From Paracoccus marinus (GTDB lineage: Bacteria; Pseudomonadota; Alphaproteobacteria; Rhodobacterales; Rhodobacteraceae): a stretch of 64,000 bases of DNA. The DNA lies in assembly GCF_007018965.1 (NCBI RefSeq), contig NZ_VJYZ01000005.1:62001-126000 (forward strand), read 5' to 3'. Numbering within the stretch: the first letter of the stretch is position 1; every line of letters starts with the position of its first letter. Under the pieces are notes generated by a model. It was not told where the DNA came from. It did not search any database and saw only the letters and a list, made by a program, of their open reading frames with translations. Made by a program: the position numbers and the translations under genes. Shown here one piece after another: positions 15,845-24,328 of the stretch.

Positions 15845-16825
15845 TCAAAGCGCGGTGACGACCCGCGCGTCGAACAGCCGCGCCACGTCCTCGGGCCGGC
15901 ACAGTTCGGTCGCGGGCGTCATCACGGCGGCCGACGCCGCCGCGGCCCCCAGCCCCAGCGACGTCCCCGCATCCCAGCCCCGCGCCCGGCCCAGCGTGAA
16001 GCCCGCGACGAAGCTGTCCCCCGCGCCGACCTTGCTGACGATCGGCACGTCATGCGCGACCGCGTGCCAGCACCCATCCGCCGTGGCGATGATGTTGCCG
16101 TCGCGGCCGCGCGCCACGATGACCGCGCGCGCCACGCCCGCGTGCACCAGCCCGGCCGCGAAGGCCGAGGTGTCTGCGCGTTCGGGTAGTGGTCGACCCG
16201 CCAGCCCCTCGGCCTCGGCGTCGTTCATACGCAGCACCGATACGCCCACGGCGGCGCGGACGACGCAGGCGAGCGGCTCGCCCGAGGTGTCCACCACCAG
16301 GCTTGCGCCCCGATCCTGCAGCCGCCGCGCAAGCGTCACGGCCAGGTCGTCCGGCACGCCCGGCGGGTTCGACCCGGACATGACGACGATCCCGTCTTGC
16401 GGCACTTCGGCCACGATGGCGCGGCAGGCGGCGGCGACGTCGTCATCGTCCCAGACCGGGCCCGGCAGGACGAAGCGATACTGCTGCCCGGTCGACCGGT
16501 CGGTGACCGACAGCGATTCCCGCGTGTCGCCCGGCGCGTCCACCCGGACGATCGGCAGGCGCGCCCCCGCCATCAGCGCCTCGACCCGCGCGCCGGCTGG
16601 CCCGCCGAGCGCCACGACCGCCGTGGACAACCCGTCCATCCGCGCGATCGCCCGGCTCACGTTGATGCCGCCGCCGCCCGGATCGACCAGCGGCGGCGCG
16701 CAGCGCAGCTTCAGTTCCGGCACCACCTCGGCAGTCTCGGTCGCGAGATCCAGCGCCGGGTTCAGCGTCACCGTCAGGATCCGCGCCTGCGGCTGCGCCC
16801 CCAGCGCCGAAAGGGGGCCGGTCAT
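15845..16825 (-). CDS. pfkB: PfkB-family hexose kinase (1-phosphofructokinase/6-phosphofructokinase II type)
   Basis: A 326-residue ribokinase-superfamily sugar kinase. It begins with ILTVTLNPALDLATE, the hallmark of the hexose-phosphate kinase branch, followed by GGGGINVSRAIARM, VMSGSNPPG and the catalytic signature KVGAGDSFVAGF with the base aspartate. In this branch the substrate may be fructose 6-phosphate (PfkB), fructose 1-phosphate (FruK) or tagatose 6-phosphate. No phosphotransferase or fru genes are nearby, so PfkB-like activity is the simplest guess. The ATG overlaps the end of the upstream metallopeptidase gene by 4 bases, showing co-translation. Confidence 0.8.
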   Translation of the reverse strand: MTGPLSALGAQPQARILTVTLNPALDLATETAEVVPELKLRCAPPLVDPGGGGINVSRAIARMDGLSTAVVALGGPAGARVEALMAGARLPIVRVDAPGDTRESLSVTDRSTGQQYRFVLPGPVWDDDDVAAACRAIVAEVPQDGIVVMSGSNPPGVPDDLAVTLARRLQDRGASLVVDTSGEPLACVVRAAVGVSVLRMNDAEAEGLAGRPLPERADTSAFAAGLVHAGVARAVIVARGRDGNIIATADGCWHAVAHDVPIVSKVGAGDSFVAGFTLGRARGWDAGTSLGLGAAAASAAVMTPATELCRPEDVARLFDARVVTAL

Positions 16826-17229
16826 TCCCACCACCGGTCGATCCGCGCCACGTCCTCGTCCGACCAGCCGAAGTGATGGGCAAGCTCGTGGACGACGACA
16901 TGTGCCACCAGCTCGGTCAGGGTGACGTTCCCGCGCTCGACCCATTCGTCCAGGATCGCGCGGCGGAACAGCCAGACCGTGTCGGGAAAGTGCTGCGGCT
17001 CGCTGACCGACTTTTCAGTCAGCGGGATGCCGTCGTAGAGCCCGGTCAGCTCCAGCGGATCGTCGATCTGCAGCTCGTCCAGCACGTCGTCGTCGGCCAC
17101 GTCCTCGACCTTCAGGACCACGTCCCGGGCGTGCGGCGCGAAGCTGTCGGGCAGGCGGCCCATAACCTCGCGCGCCATCGCCTCGATCTCGTCCAGCGAC
17201 GGCGCCCTCGCGTCGGTCCATTCGGTCAT
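16822..17229 (-). CDS. Zincin-like metallopeptidase family protein (DUF1025 type)
   Basis: A small cytoplasmic 135-residue protein with the zinc-peptidase motif HELAHHFGWSDED near its C-terminus (HExxH plus a downstream aspartate). The N-terminal half contains SLDEIEAMAREVMGRLPD and the middle DPLELTGLYDGIPL, both usual for this family. No substrate is established. It has its own upstream region, divergent from gltX across 115 bases, and overlaps the PfkB gene that follows by 4 bases. The longer in-frame opening to 17517 runs antisense into gltX and was not used. Confidence 0.82.
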   Translation of the reverse strand: MTEWTDARAPSLDEIEAMAREVMGRLPDSFAPHARDVVLKVEDVADDDVLDELQIDDPLELTGLYDGIPLTEKSVSEPQHFPDTVWLFRRAILDEWVERGNVTLTELVAHVVVHELAHHFGWSDEDVARIDRWWE

Positions 17230-17344
17230 CGCAGGCTGTCCCCCCTTGGTCCGCGTCCGGCCCTGATATGGACAAGAACGGACCCGTGTGAAAGACCGGA
17301 CGCCAACGACCGGCGGCCGCCGCCGCTGCCCTCCCGAGGACAAG

Positions 17345-18679
17345 ATGACCACCACCACCCGCTTCGCCCCGTCGCCCACCGGGCACATCCACGTCGGCAA
17401 CCTGCGGACCGCGCTGATGAACTGGCTGATCGCGCGCAAGGCGGGCGGCAGCTTCATCTTGCGGCTGGACGACACCGACCAGGAACGGTCGAAGCAGGAA
17501 TACGCCGACGGGATCATGCGCGACCTCGAATGGCTGGGCCTGACCTGGGACCGGGTGGAACGGCAGTCGGACCGGCTGGACCGCTATGCCGCCGCCGCCG
17601 ACGGGCTGCGTGAAAAGGGCCGCCTGTATGAAGTGTTCGAGACGCCGACCGAACTGGACCTGAAGCGCAAGAAGCAGCTGAACATGGGCAAGCCCCCGGT
17701 CTATGACCGCGCCGGGCTGAACCTGTCGGACGACGACCGCGCGCGGCTGCGGGCCGAGGGGCGCGAGGGATACTGGCGCTTCAAGCTGGACCTTGAGCGG
17801 ATCGAGTGGCCGGACGGGATCATCGGCGACGTATCGATCGACGCGGCGTCCGTCAGCGACCCGGTGCTGATCCGCGCCGACGGGCAGGTGCTTTATACCT
17901 TCGCTTCTTCGGTGGATGACGTGGACATGGGCGTGACCGACATCGTGCGCGGCGCGGACCACGTCACCAACACCGCGACGCAGATCCAGATCATCAAGGC
18001 GCTCGGCGGCACGCCGCCGCGCTTTGCCCACCACAGCCTGCTGACCGGCCCGCAGGGGGAGGAGCTGTCGAAGCGCCTTGGCACCCTGTCCCTCAAGGAC
18101 TTGCGCGAGAACGGCGTCGCGCCCGAGGCGCTGCTGAGCCTGATGGCGCGCCTGGGGTCCAGCCAGCCGGTCGAGCTGAAGATGACGCTGGGCGAGCTGG
18201 CGGACGGGTTCGACCTGTCGCAGTTCGGCACCTCGCCCACCAAGTTCGACGCCGAGGACCTGTGGCCGCTCACACGTGAGCGCAACCAGCACCTGCCCTT
18301 CGACGCGGTCCGGGCGCGGATCGCCGGCATGGGCGTGCCGGACGACCTGGCCGAACGCTTCTGGCGGGTGGCGAGCCACAACATCACCAAGCTGGACGAC
18401 CTCGCCGACTGGTGGGTGATCTTCAGCGAGGGCGCGGAGCCCGTGATCGATCCCGAGGACGCCGAGTTCGTGGCGCAGGCGCTGACCCTGCTGCCGCCGC
18501 CGCCCTACACCGACACGAGCTGGGCGGAATGGACCGCCGCCGTCAAGGACGCGACGGGCCGCAAGGGCAAGGGGCTGTTCATGCCGCTGCGAAAGGCGCT
18601 GACCGGGCAGGCGCACGGCCCCGAGATGAGCGACCTGATGCCGCTGCTGCAGGTGGTGCGCGCGAAGGCCAGGACCTGA
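17345..18679 (+). CDS. gltX: Glutamyl-tRNA synthetase
   Basis: A class I aminoacyl-tRNA synthetase of 444 residues that charges tRNA-Glu (and in many alphaproteobacteria also tRNA-Gln before amidation). The HIGH-type motif is PTGHIHVGN and the KMSKS-type motif is LSKRLG. RLDDTDQERSKQEY and GADHVTNTATQIQI are further class I GluRS marks, and the C-terminal helical anticodon-binding part follows. The first ATG with conserved MTTTTRFAPSPTG was chosen at 17345. Alphaproteobacteria often carry two gltX copies with different tRNA preference; which one this is cannot be told here. The next feature downstream is tRNA-Met. Confidence 0.92.
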   Translation: MTTTTRFAPSPTGHIHVGNLRTALMNWLIARKAGGSFILRLDDTDQERSKQEYADGIMRDLEWLGLTWDRVERQSDRLDRYAAAADGLREKGRLYEVFETPTELDLKRKKQLNMGKPPVYDRAGLNLSDDDRARLRAEGREGYWRFKLDLERIEWPDGIIGDVSIDAASVSDPVLIRADGQVLYTFASSVDDVDMGVTDIVRGADHVTNTATQIQIIKALGGTPPRFAHHSLLTGPQGEELSKRLGTLSLKDLRENGVAPEALLSLMARLGSSQPVELKMTLGELADGFDLSQFGTSPTKFDAEDLWPLTRERNQHLPFDAVRARIAGMGVPDDLAERFWRVASHNITKLDDLADWWVIFSEGAEPVIDPEDAEFVAQALTLLPPPPYTDTSWAEWTAAVKDATGRKGKGLFMPLRKALTGQAHGPEMSDLMPLLQVVRAKART

Positions 18680-18767
18680 ACAGATGGCGCGCGGGGCAGC
18701 GCCGGCGCCGTCCTGACCCGCTGCATGGCAGGCCCATTTTCACCCGCCGTCAGCGCTGTTTTCCCGC

Positions 18768-18796
18768 TTGACGCCCCAGCGCCCGCGCCTTACATC
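18768..18796 (+). promoter_or_regulatory. Promoter of tRNA-Met(CAT)
   Basis: TTGACG (18768-18773) and TACATC (18791-18796) are exactly 17 bases apart and place the transcription start just before the tRNA 5' end at 18808. Position and strength make it a good sigma70 candidate. The secA promoter has the same -10 hexamer and spacing. Confidence 0.6.
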
Positions 18797-18807
18797 GCGC
18801 GGACCGT

Positions 18808-18881
18808 GGCGGAGTAGCTCAGTAGGTTAGAGCAGCGGAATCATAATCCGCGTGTCGGGGGTTCGAGTCCCTCCTCCGCTA
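18808..18881 (+). tRNA. tRNA-Met, anticodon CAT (elongator type)
   Basis: A full cloverleaf can be drawn: acceptor GGCGGAG with CTCCGCT (first pair G-T), D-arm GCTC/GAGC, anticodon stem GCGGA/TCCGC with loop ATCATAA, and T-arm GGGGG/CCCTC with loop TTCGAGT. The discriminator is A at 18881 and CCA is not encoded. The G1 pair and ordinary anticodon stem (without the three G-C pairs of initiators) point to elongator methionine tRNA; a lysidine-modified Ile2 tRNA would share the CAT anticodon. Confidence 0.95.
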
Positions 18882-19054
18882 CGGGCAAATCCAATATTCT
18901 CGTGATCTGAACGCTTGCAGCGGAATGTTGTCCGTCGCGTGGGCAGGGGCTCCATGTGCGCCCTTCGTTCGTCGCATCCTGCAATGTAATTGGCCGGGCA
19001 CCATGGCCTAGCCTCTCTGGTGAGCCTTCGGTTCCCCGCTGGAACACAGCCCGC

Positions 19055-19082
19055 TTGCAACCGCGCCTCCGTCCACTACGTT
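19055..19082 (+). promoter_or_regulatory. Candidate promoter of the cbpA-cbpM pair
   Basis: TTGCAA (19055-19060) and TACGTT (19077-19082) are 16 bases apart and end 27 bases before the cbpA-like start. It is a moderate match; no clear heat-shock-type promoter was seen. Confidence 0.3.
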
Positions 19083-19108
19083 CCTGTCGAGTTCAAGACG
19101 AGGGCGAG

Positions 19109-20053
19109 ATGGCGGACGATCCCTATGCCGCGCTGGGTGTGGCCAGGACGGCCTCGGACGCGGAGATCAAGAAGGCGTACCGGCGGATCGCCAAGACTGA
19201 TCACCCCGACCTGACCGCCGATACCGCCGCGCACGAGCGGTTCAAGGCAGCGTCGTCCGCCTATGACCTGCTCAAGGACGCCGATCAGCGCGCCCGCTTC
19301 GACCGGGGGGAAATCGACGCGCAGGGGCAGGAACGCCCGCAGCGCCGCTATTACCGCGACTTCGCGGAAGCGGGCGACAACCCCTATCGCGGGCAGGCGA
19401 ATTACGGCGACTTCTCGGACGTGTTCGACGACCTGTTCGGCGGCCGCGCCCGCCCGGGCGCAGGTGCGGGTGGCGGAAGGGCGGGCTGGCCGGGCGGCGG
19501 CGCGGGCAGCTTCGACATGCGCGGGTCGGACCACCGCTACACGCTGGAAGTGGACTTCATGACCGCCGCGCGCGGCGGGACCACGCGGATCACGCTGCCC
19601 GACGGCCATGCGCTCGACGTGCAGATCCCGCCGGGCACCCGTGACGGGCAGACGATCCGCCTGCGCGGCAAGGGCGGCCCGGCGATGGGGAACGCGGATG
19701 CGGGCGACGCGCTCTTGTCGATCACCGTGGCCGAGGACGCCGACTGGCGCCGCAACGGCGACGACGTGGAAACGATCCTGCCCATCGCGCTGGACGAGGC
19801 GGTGCTGGGCGGCAAGGTCGAGGCGCCGACGATCGACGGCCCGGTGATGCTGACGGTGCCAAGGGGCGCCAGCAGCGGGCAGCGGCTGCGGCTGCGCGGG
19901 CGCGGGCTCAAGCGCGCGAACGGCACCCGCGGCGACCAGCATGTCGAGCTGCGGATCGTCATGCCGCCCCGCATCGACGACGAGCTGGCCCGGTTCATCG
20001 AAGGCTGGCGCGCCGACAACGCCTACGATCCACGCAAGGGGGTGCAGTCATGA
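19109..20053 (+). CDS. cbpA: DnaJ-family co-chaperone of the CbpA type
   Basis: A 314-residue J-domain protein that stimulates DnaK ATPase. The J domain fills residues 1-70 with DPYAALGVARTASDAEIKKAY and the HPD tripeptide in TDHPDLT. A Gly/Arg-rich linker (about 110-140) and two C-terminal beta-sandwich substrate domains follow (LDVQIPPGTRDGQTIRL, VMLTVPRGASSGQRLRLRG). The zinc-finger cysteine repeats of true DnaJ are missing, so it is of CbpA type. The next gene, overlapping by 4 bases, looks like the CbpM modulator, which supports the call. The ATG at 19109 follows GAGGGCGAG; upstream in-frame codons run back toward the tRNA and are not used. Confidence 0.87.
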   Translation: MADDPYAALGVARTASDAEIKKAYRRIAKTDHPDLTADTAAHERFKAASSAYDLLKDADQRARFDRGEIDAQGQERPQRRYYRDFAEAGDNPYRGQANYGDFSDVFDDLFGGRARPGAGAGGGRAGWPGGGAGSFDMRGSDHRYTLEVDFMTAARGGTTRITLPDGHALDVQIPPGTRDGQTIRLRGKGGPAMGNADAGDALLSITVAEDADWRRNGDDVETILPIALDEAVLGGKVEAPTIDGPVMLTVPRGASSGQRLRLRGRGLKRANGTRGDQHVELRIVMPPRIDDELARFIEGWRADNAYDPRKGVQS

Positions 20054-20415
20054 CCGACGGCGTCGCACATCCGATGACCCGCGCGGAGATTCTGGACGCG
20101 CTGCCCGACCTGACCGAGTCCGAGCTGGACGCGCTGATCCGGTCCGAGGTCGTCGTGCCGGTCACCTCTGCGGCCGGGCCCTTGTTTCGCGACATCGACG
20201 TGGCGCGGCTGCGCCTGATCCTGGAACTCGAGGATTTTTACGCGCTGGATGCGGACGGCGTGGCGATGGTGATGTCGCTGATCGACCAGCTGAACGGCCT
20301 GCGCGGCGACATGCGCGCAATGCTCGAGGCGGTGGCGGCCGAGGCGCCCGAGACCCGCGCCCGGCTGCGCCAGGTGATCCGCGAGACGCGGGTGACGATC
20401 ATCACCGACGAATAG
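20050..20415 (+). CDS. cbpM: CbpM-like modulator of the J-domain co-chaperone
   Basis: A 121-residue protein whose start overlaps the cbpA-like stop (ATGA). It begins MTDGVAHPMTRAEILDALPDL, then FRDIDVARLRLILELEDFYAL, resembling the MerR-like helical fold of CbpM, and ends in a helical segment LDQLNGLRGDMRAM-type region (read as QLNGLRGDMRAM). CbpM binds the J domain of CbpA and limits its activity. The call rests on gene order, coupling and fold pattern rather than on strong motifs. Confidence 0.7.
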   Translation: MTDGVAHPMTRAEILDALPDLTESELDALIRSEVVVPVTSAAGPLFRDIDVARLRLILELEDFYALDADGVAMVMSLIDQLNGLRGDMRAMLEAVAAEAPETRARLRQVIRETRVTIITDE

Positions 20416-20448
20416 CCGGGCCCGCCGCGGGCGACGGGCGACCGCCCC

Positions 20449-21471
20449 TCAGCGCACCCGCCGGATCGTGTCGCCGGGCATGAAGGTCGGCGCAAGCGCC
20501 ACGATCCCGTCATCGGGGCGCGGGTCCTTGCCCGCGACGATCCGCGCCGCCCGCCTGCCGATATCCAGCCGCCGCGCGTCGGTAGTGGCCAGCCGGACCG
20601 GCAACCCGTCCAGCAGGTCCACCCCGTTGAACCCCGCAAGCCCCAGCCGTCCGGGGATGTCGATCCCGTTCTCGCGCGCCCAGATCAGCCCGCCCGCGCC
20701 GATGATATCGTTGGAGTAGTAGAGGAAATCCAGCGCCGGCTCGCGCGCGAGGATCCGTTCGGTCAGCTCGCGCCCCTTCGCAAGCGACGATCCGCCCTGG
20801 TAGAACTCGCGCGCGGACAGCCCCACGCCCGCGTCCGCAAGCGCCCCCTCGAACCCCGCGAGGCGTTTGCGGGCGCGGTGATCCTCGGGCATGTGGGTGC
20901 CGATGAAGCCGATCCGGCGATAGCCCGCGCGCAGGATCTCGCCCGCCATGTCGCGGCCCGCGCGGTCGTGGCTGATGCCCACGGCGGTGTCGATCGGCGC
21001 GCCGTCCACGTCCATGATCTCGACGATCGGGATTTGCGCGTTCGCCAGCATCGCGCGGGCGGCGGCGTTGTGTTCCAGCCCGGCCAGGATCACGCCCGAC
21101 GGGCGCCAGCTCAGCATGTCGTAAAGGACCGTTTCCTCGCGCGCGGGCGCGTAGTTCGTGACGCCCACGACCGGCTGCAGCCCGGTATCCTCGAGCTCGG
21201 CCGAGATCCCGCCCAGCACGTCGGGAAAGACGAGGTTCGACAGCGACGGGATCACGACCGCGACCAGGTTCACCCGCTGGCTCGCCAGCCCGCCCGCGAT
21301 CTTGTTGGGCACGTAGCCCATCGACCGCGCGGTGGTCAGCACCTTCTCGCGCGTGGCGGGCGACACGTCGCCACGGTTGCGCAGCACGCGGCTGACGGTC
21401 ATCTCGCTGACGCCCGCGGCGTCCGACACGTCGCGCAGCGTCAGGGTTCGGCGTGGTCTTTGCGGTGTCAT
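20449..21471 (-). CDS. LacI-family transcriptional regulator (GntR-like)
   Basis: A 340-residue repressor-type protein. The N-terminal helix-turn-helix and hinge are LRDVSDAAGVSEMTVSRVLR and KIAGGLASQ. The periplasmic-binding-like ligand domain follows (LVAVVIPSLSNLVF, GVILAGLEHN, RIGFIGTHMPEDHRARKRL, LGLAGFNGVD). The pattern resembles regulators of gluconate or related sugar-acid use. No sugar genes are adjacent, so its targets lie elsewhere and the ligand is unknown. The ATG at 21471 was preferred; an in-frame GTG at 21498 would add nine residues, and neither has a clear ribosome-binding site. It is convergent with cbpM across 33 bases. Confidence 0.87.
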   Translation of the reverse strand: MTPQRPRRTLTLRDVSDAAGVSEMTVSRVLRNRGDVSPATREKVLTTARSMGYVPNKIAGGLASQRVNLVAVVIPSLSNLVFPDVLGGISAELEDTGLQPVVGVTNYAPAREETVLYDMLSWRPSGVILAGLEHNAAARAMLANAQIPIVEIMDVDGAPIDTAVGISHDRAGRDMAGEILRAGYRRIGFIGTHMPEDHRARKRLAGFEGALADAGVGLSAREFYQGGSSLAKGRELTERILAREPALDFLYYSNDIIGAGGLIWARENGIDIPGRLGLAGFNGVDLLDGLPVRLATTDARRLDIGRRAARIVAGKDPRPDDGIVALAPTFMPGDTIRRVR

Positions 21472-21531
21472 TCGCGCAGCCGTTGAGTTCGTGTTCACCG
21501 GCGTTAGCGCATGACGGCCCGTGCGACAAGC

Positions 21532-21560
21532 TTGCCAAAGCGCGCGCAGGCAGGCATCTA
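21532..21560 (+). promoter_or_regulatory. Candidate promoter of tRNA-Arg(CCT)
   Basis: TTGCCA (21532-21537) and CATCTA (21555-21560) are 17 bases apart and end 9 bases before the tRNA. The -10 is poor by consensus but the position is right. It lies between the tRNA and the divergent LacI regulator gene. Confidence 0.4.
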
Positions 21561-21569
21561 TCCGGCGGC

Positions 21570-21646
21570 GGCCCCGTGGCTCAACTGGATAGAGCAGCCC
21601 CCTCCTAAGGGGCAGGTTACAGGTTCAAGTCCTGTCGGGGTCACCA
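21570..21646 (+). tRNA. tRNA-Arg, anticodon CCT
   Basis: Cloverleaf with acceptor GGCCCCG/CGGGGTC (one G-T pair), D-arm GCTC/GAGC, anticodon stem GCCCC/GGGGC with loop CTCCTAA, and T-arm ACAGG/CCTGT with loop TTCAAGT. The discriminator A and the CCA end are encoded (21643-21646). It reads AGG codons, which are rare in this GC-rich genome. Confidence 0.95.
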
Positions 21647-21681
21647 TGTTTCACGCCCGACCGCTGCGCGAACCGCGCGCC

Positions 21682-21981
21682 TCAGCCCGCATCCCCCACG
21701 AACAGGTCCGCCCATTCCGGGTGCCGCCTGGCCTGCGCGGCGACGAAGCTGCAGCGGGGGAGGATGCGAAAGCCCTCGGCCCGCGCGTCGCTCAGCAGCG
21801 CGTCGAGCAGCGCCGAGCCGATCCCCCGGCCTTCCAGCGCGGACGGCACGCCGGTGTGGTCGGCGGTGACAGTGTCGCCCTGGCGGGAAAAGACCAGCTC
21901 GGCCTCTTGCCCGTCGATGCGGGCGACGTAGCGGCCGCCCCGCTGGCCTGCGTCTTCGCGGGTGATCGTGGGTTCGGTCAT
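21682..21981 (-). CDS. Small GNAT-family (YjdJ-like) N-acetyltransferase
   Basis: A 99-residue compact acetyltransferase-like protein. VTADHTGVPSALEGRGIGSALLDALLSD holds the acetyl-CoA-binding loop (GRGIGS), and RILPRCSFVAAQARRHPEW is the conserved C-terminal signature of the YjdJ group. These proteins lack a large part of the usual GNAT fold and their substrates are unknown. The ATG at 21981 gives MTEPTITRED. The gene sits alone between tRNA-Arg and the beta-oxidation cluster and is transcribed away from the latter. Confidence 0.82.
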   Translation of the reverse strand: MTEPTITREDAGQRGGRYVARIDGQEAELVFSRQGDTVTADHTGVPSALEGRGIGSALLDALLSDARAEGFRILPRCSFVAAQARRHPEWADLFVGDAG

Positions 21982-22219
21982 TGGATCGGGCCTTTGGTCG
22001 GGATCGGTGCAGGCGCAGTCTGCTGCATTGCGCCGCCGCGATCCACCCCTTGGGTCGGCCGCTGGAACTGGCGGGATCGGCTTGCCATCCCGCGCTTACG
22101 ACCGTCATTGAACTTCGGGCAAGAATGCGCCGGGATGGCGTCGCGCCTTGCCGAAGCCGTGCGTTCCGTGGAAACCATGCCCGACGCGCATCCAACCTGT
22201 CGCGCAAAGAGGCATGACC

Positions 22220-24328
22220 ATGACCCCCGCCAATCCCGTGCGCTACGACCGCGAGAGCGAGATCGCCCTGATCGAGATCGACAACCCGCCCGTGAACGCG
22301 CTGTCGGCGGCGGTGCGCCGGGGCCTGTCCGACGCCGTCGCGCACTTCGCGACAGACGCTGGGGCGCGGATCGCGGTGATCTGCTGCGCCGGGCGCACCT
22401 TCATCGCCGGTGCCGACATATCCGAGTTCGGCAAACCTCCGGTCGAGCCTTTCCTGCCCGACGTCATCGACGCCATCGAGGCATCGGACAAGCCCATCGT
22501 CGCCGCGCTGCACGGGACGGTGCTGGGCGGCGGGCTTGAGGTGGCGTTGGGCGCCCATGCGCGCGTCGCCGTCCCCGGCACCCGTCTGGGCCTGCCCGAG
22601 GTGACGCTGGGGCTGCTGCCCGGCGCGGGCGGGACTCAGCGGCTGCCGCGCGCGGTCGGGCTTGAGGCGGCGATCGACATGGTCACCTCGGGCCGCCAGA
22701 TCGGCGCGGACGAGGCGCTGCGGATGAAGCTGATCGACGCGCTGGCGGACGGAACCGACCCGCGCGCGGCCGGGATCGCACATGCGCGGCGGCTGCTGTC
22801 CGAAGGGGCGGCCGGGCGACGCCTGTCGGACGTGGCGGCGCCCACCGTCGATCCGCAGGTCGTGGAAAGCTGGCGCGGCAAGGTCGCCAAGGCCTCGCGC
22901 GGGCAGGTCGCGCCGCTTCGGGCGCTCGACACCATCGCCGAAGGGCTGGCGCTGCCGTTTGCCGAAGGGGTGGCTGTGGAACGGCGGGCTTTCATGGACC
23001 TGATGCAGACGCCCGAGCGGGCGGCGATGATCCACGCTTTCTTTTCGGAACGGCGCGCGGCGCAGCAGGACGACCTGAAGGGCGTAACCCCGCGCGAGGT
23101 GAACCGGATCGGCGTGATCGGCGGCGGCACCATGGGGCAGGGCATCGCCGCCTCGGCGCTGGCTGCGGGGCTCGACGTGACGCTGATCGAACGCGACACG
23201 GCCGCCGCCGCCAAGGCCGCCGCCGGGGTGGCCGCGATGCAGGACGGCGCGGTGAAGCGCGGCAAGCTTTCGGCCGCCGACCGCGACGCGATGATGGCGG
23301 ACCGGTTCCGCGCCGTGACGGATTATGCGGCGCTCGGCGACGCCGATCTGGTGATCGAGGCGGTGTTCGAAAGCATGGACGTCAAGCGCGAGGTGTTCGC
23401 CACGCTCGACGGCATCTGCCGCCCCGGCGCGGTACTGGCGACGAACACGTCGTATCTCGACGTGAACGAGATCGCGGCCGCCACTGGCCGGCCGCAGGAC
23501 GTGATCGGGCTGCATTTCTTCTCGCCCGCGAACGTCATGCGGCTGATGGAGATCGTGGTCGCCGACCGCACCGCGCCCGACGTGGTGGCGACCGCCTTCA
23601 ACCTTGCCAAGCGCATGGGCAAGATCGGCGTCCGCGCGGGCGTCTGCGACGGCTTCATCGGCAACCGCATCATGTCGGCCTATCGTGCCGCCGCCGACCA
23701 CATGGTGCTGGACGGCGCCTCGCCCTATCAGGTGGACCGCGCGGTCGCGGATTTCGGCTTTCCGATGGGGCCCTATCAGGTCGGCGATCTTGCCGGTCTC
23801 GACATCGGCTACGCGAACCGCCAGCGCAAGGCGGCCACCCGCGACCCGCGCGAGCGGGTGCCCGTCCTTGCCGACCGGCTGGCCGAGGGGGGGCGGCTGG
23901 GGCGCAAGACCGGGCGCGGCTATTACATCTATGACAACCAGTCGCCGCAAGGTCGCCCCGACCCGCAGATGGGGACGATGCTGGACGGCATCCGGGCCGA
24001 ACTGGGGATCACCCCGCGCGACTTTACCGACGACGAGATCCGGTCACGCTACATGGCCGCGATGGTGAACGAGGGCGCGAAGATCCTCGACGAAGGGATT
24101 GCCGCCCGCGCGTCCGACATCGACGTCGTGCTGCTTCACGGCTACGGTTTCCCGCGTGGCAAGGGCGGGCCGATGCACTGGGCGGACGCGCAGGGTCTGG
24201 GCACGATCGCCGCCGACATCGCCCGCTACGCCGAGGATGACCCGTATTTCTGGCAGGCAGCGCCGCTGCTGGCCCGGCTCGCCGAAAGCGGCGGCCGCTT
24301 CGCCGATCTTGGAAAGGACGCCCAATGA
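22220..24328 (+). CDS. Fused enoyl-CoA hydratase/3-hydroxyacyl-CoA dehydrogenase (FadB/PimF type)
   Basis: A 702-residue bifunctional enzyme that hydrates 2-enoyl-CoA and oxidises the 3-hydroxyacyl-CoA with NAD. The hydratase domain is N-terminal (AGADISEF oxyanion region; the two glutamates lie in GGGLEVAL and [14 protein letters not shown]). The dehydrogenase Rossmann domain starts near residue 295 ([15 protein letters not shown]), with the catalytic histidine in [12 protein letters not shown], then two C-terminal helical domains. The order hydratase-dehydrogenase and the following thiolase and two acyl-CoA dehydrogenases match the pim operon of Rhodopseudomonas. Two ATGs are in frame at 22214 and 22220; the second is preferred because AGAGG lies seven bases before it. 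The stop overlaps the thiolase start by 4 bases. Confidence 0.87.
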   Translation: MTPANPVRYDRESEIALIEIDNPPVNALSAAVRRGLSDAVAHFATDAGARIAVICCAGRTFIAGADISEFGKPPVEPFLPDVIDAIEASDKPIVAALHGTVLGGGLEVALGAHARVAVPGTRLGLPEVTLGLLPGAGGTQRLPRAVGLEAAIDMVTSGRQIGADEALRMKLIDALADGTDPRAAGIAHARRLLSEGAAGRRLSDVAAPTVDPQVVESWRGKVAKASRGQVAPLRALDTIAEGLALPFAEGVAVERRAFMDLMQTPERAAMIHAFFSERRAAQQDDLKGVTPREVNRIGVIGGGTMGQGIAASALAAGLDVTLIERDTAAAAKAAAGVAAMQDGAVKRGKLSAADRDAMMADRFRAVTDYAALGDADLVIEAVFESMDVKREVFATLDGICRPGAVLATNTSYLDVNEIAAATGRPQDVIGLHFFSPANVMRLMEIVVADRTAPDVVATAFNLAKRMGKIGVRAGVCDGFIGNRIMSAYRAAADHMVLDGASPYQVDRAVADFGFPMGPYQVGDLAGLDIGYANRQRKAATRDPRERVPVLADRLAEGGRLGRKTGRGYYIYDNQSPQGRPDPQMGTMLDGIRAELGITPRDFTDDEIRSRYMAAMVNEGAKILDEGIAARASDIDVVLLHGYGFPRGKGGPMHWADAQGLGTIAADIARYAEDDPYFWQAAPLLARLAESGGRFADLGKDAQ

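Noticed and set aside
14355-16925. Long plus-strand frame over the phosphohexomutase and PfkB genes
   Set aside because: Shadow of two well-supported minus-strand genes; no motifs.
18827-19060. Minus-strand open frames ending over tRNA-Met, containing GLEPPT-like text
   Set aside because: This is the common artefact of translating a tRNA gene on the opposite strand; no ribosome-binding site or independent support.
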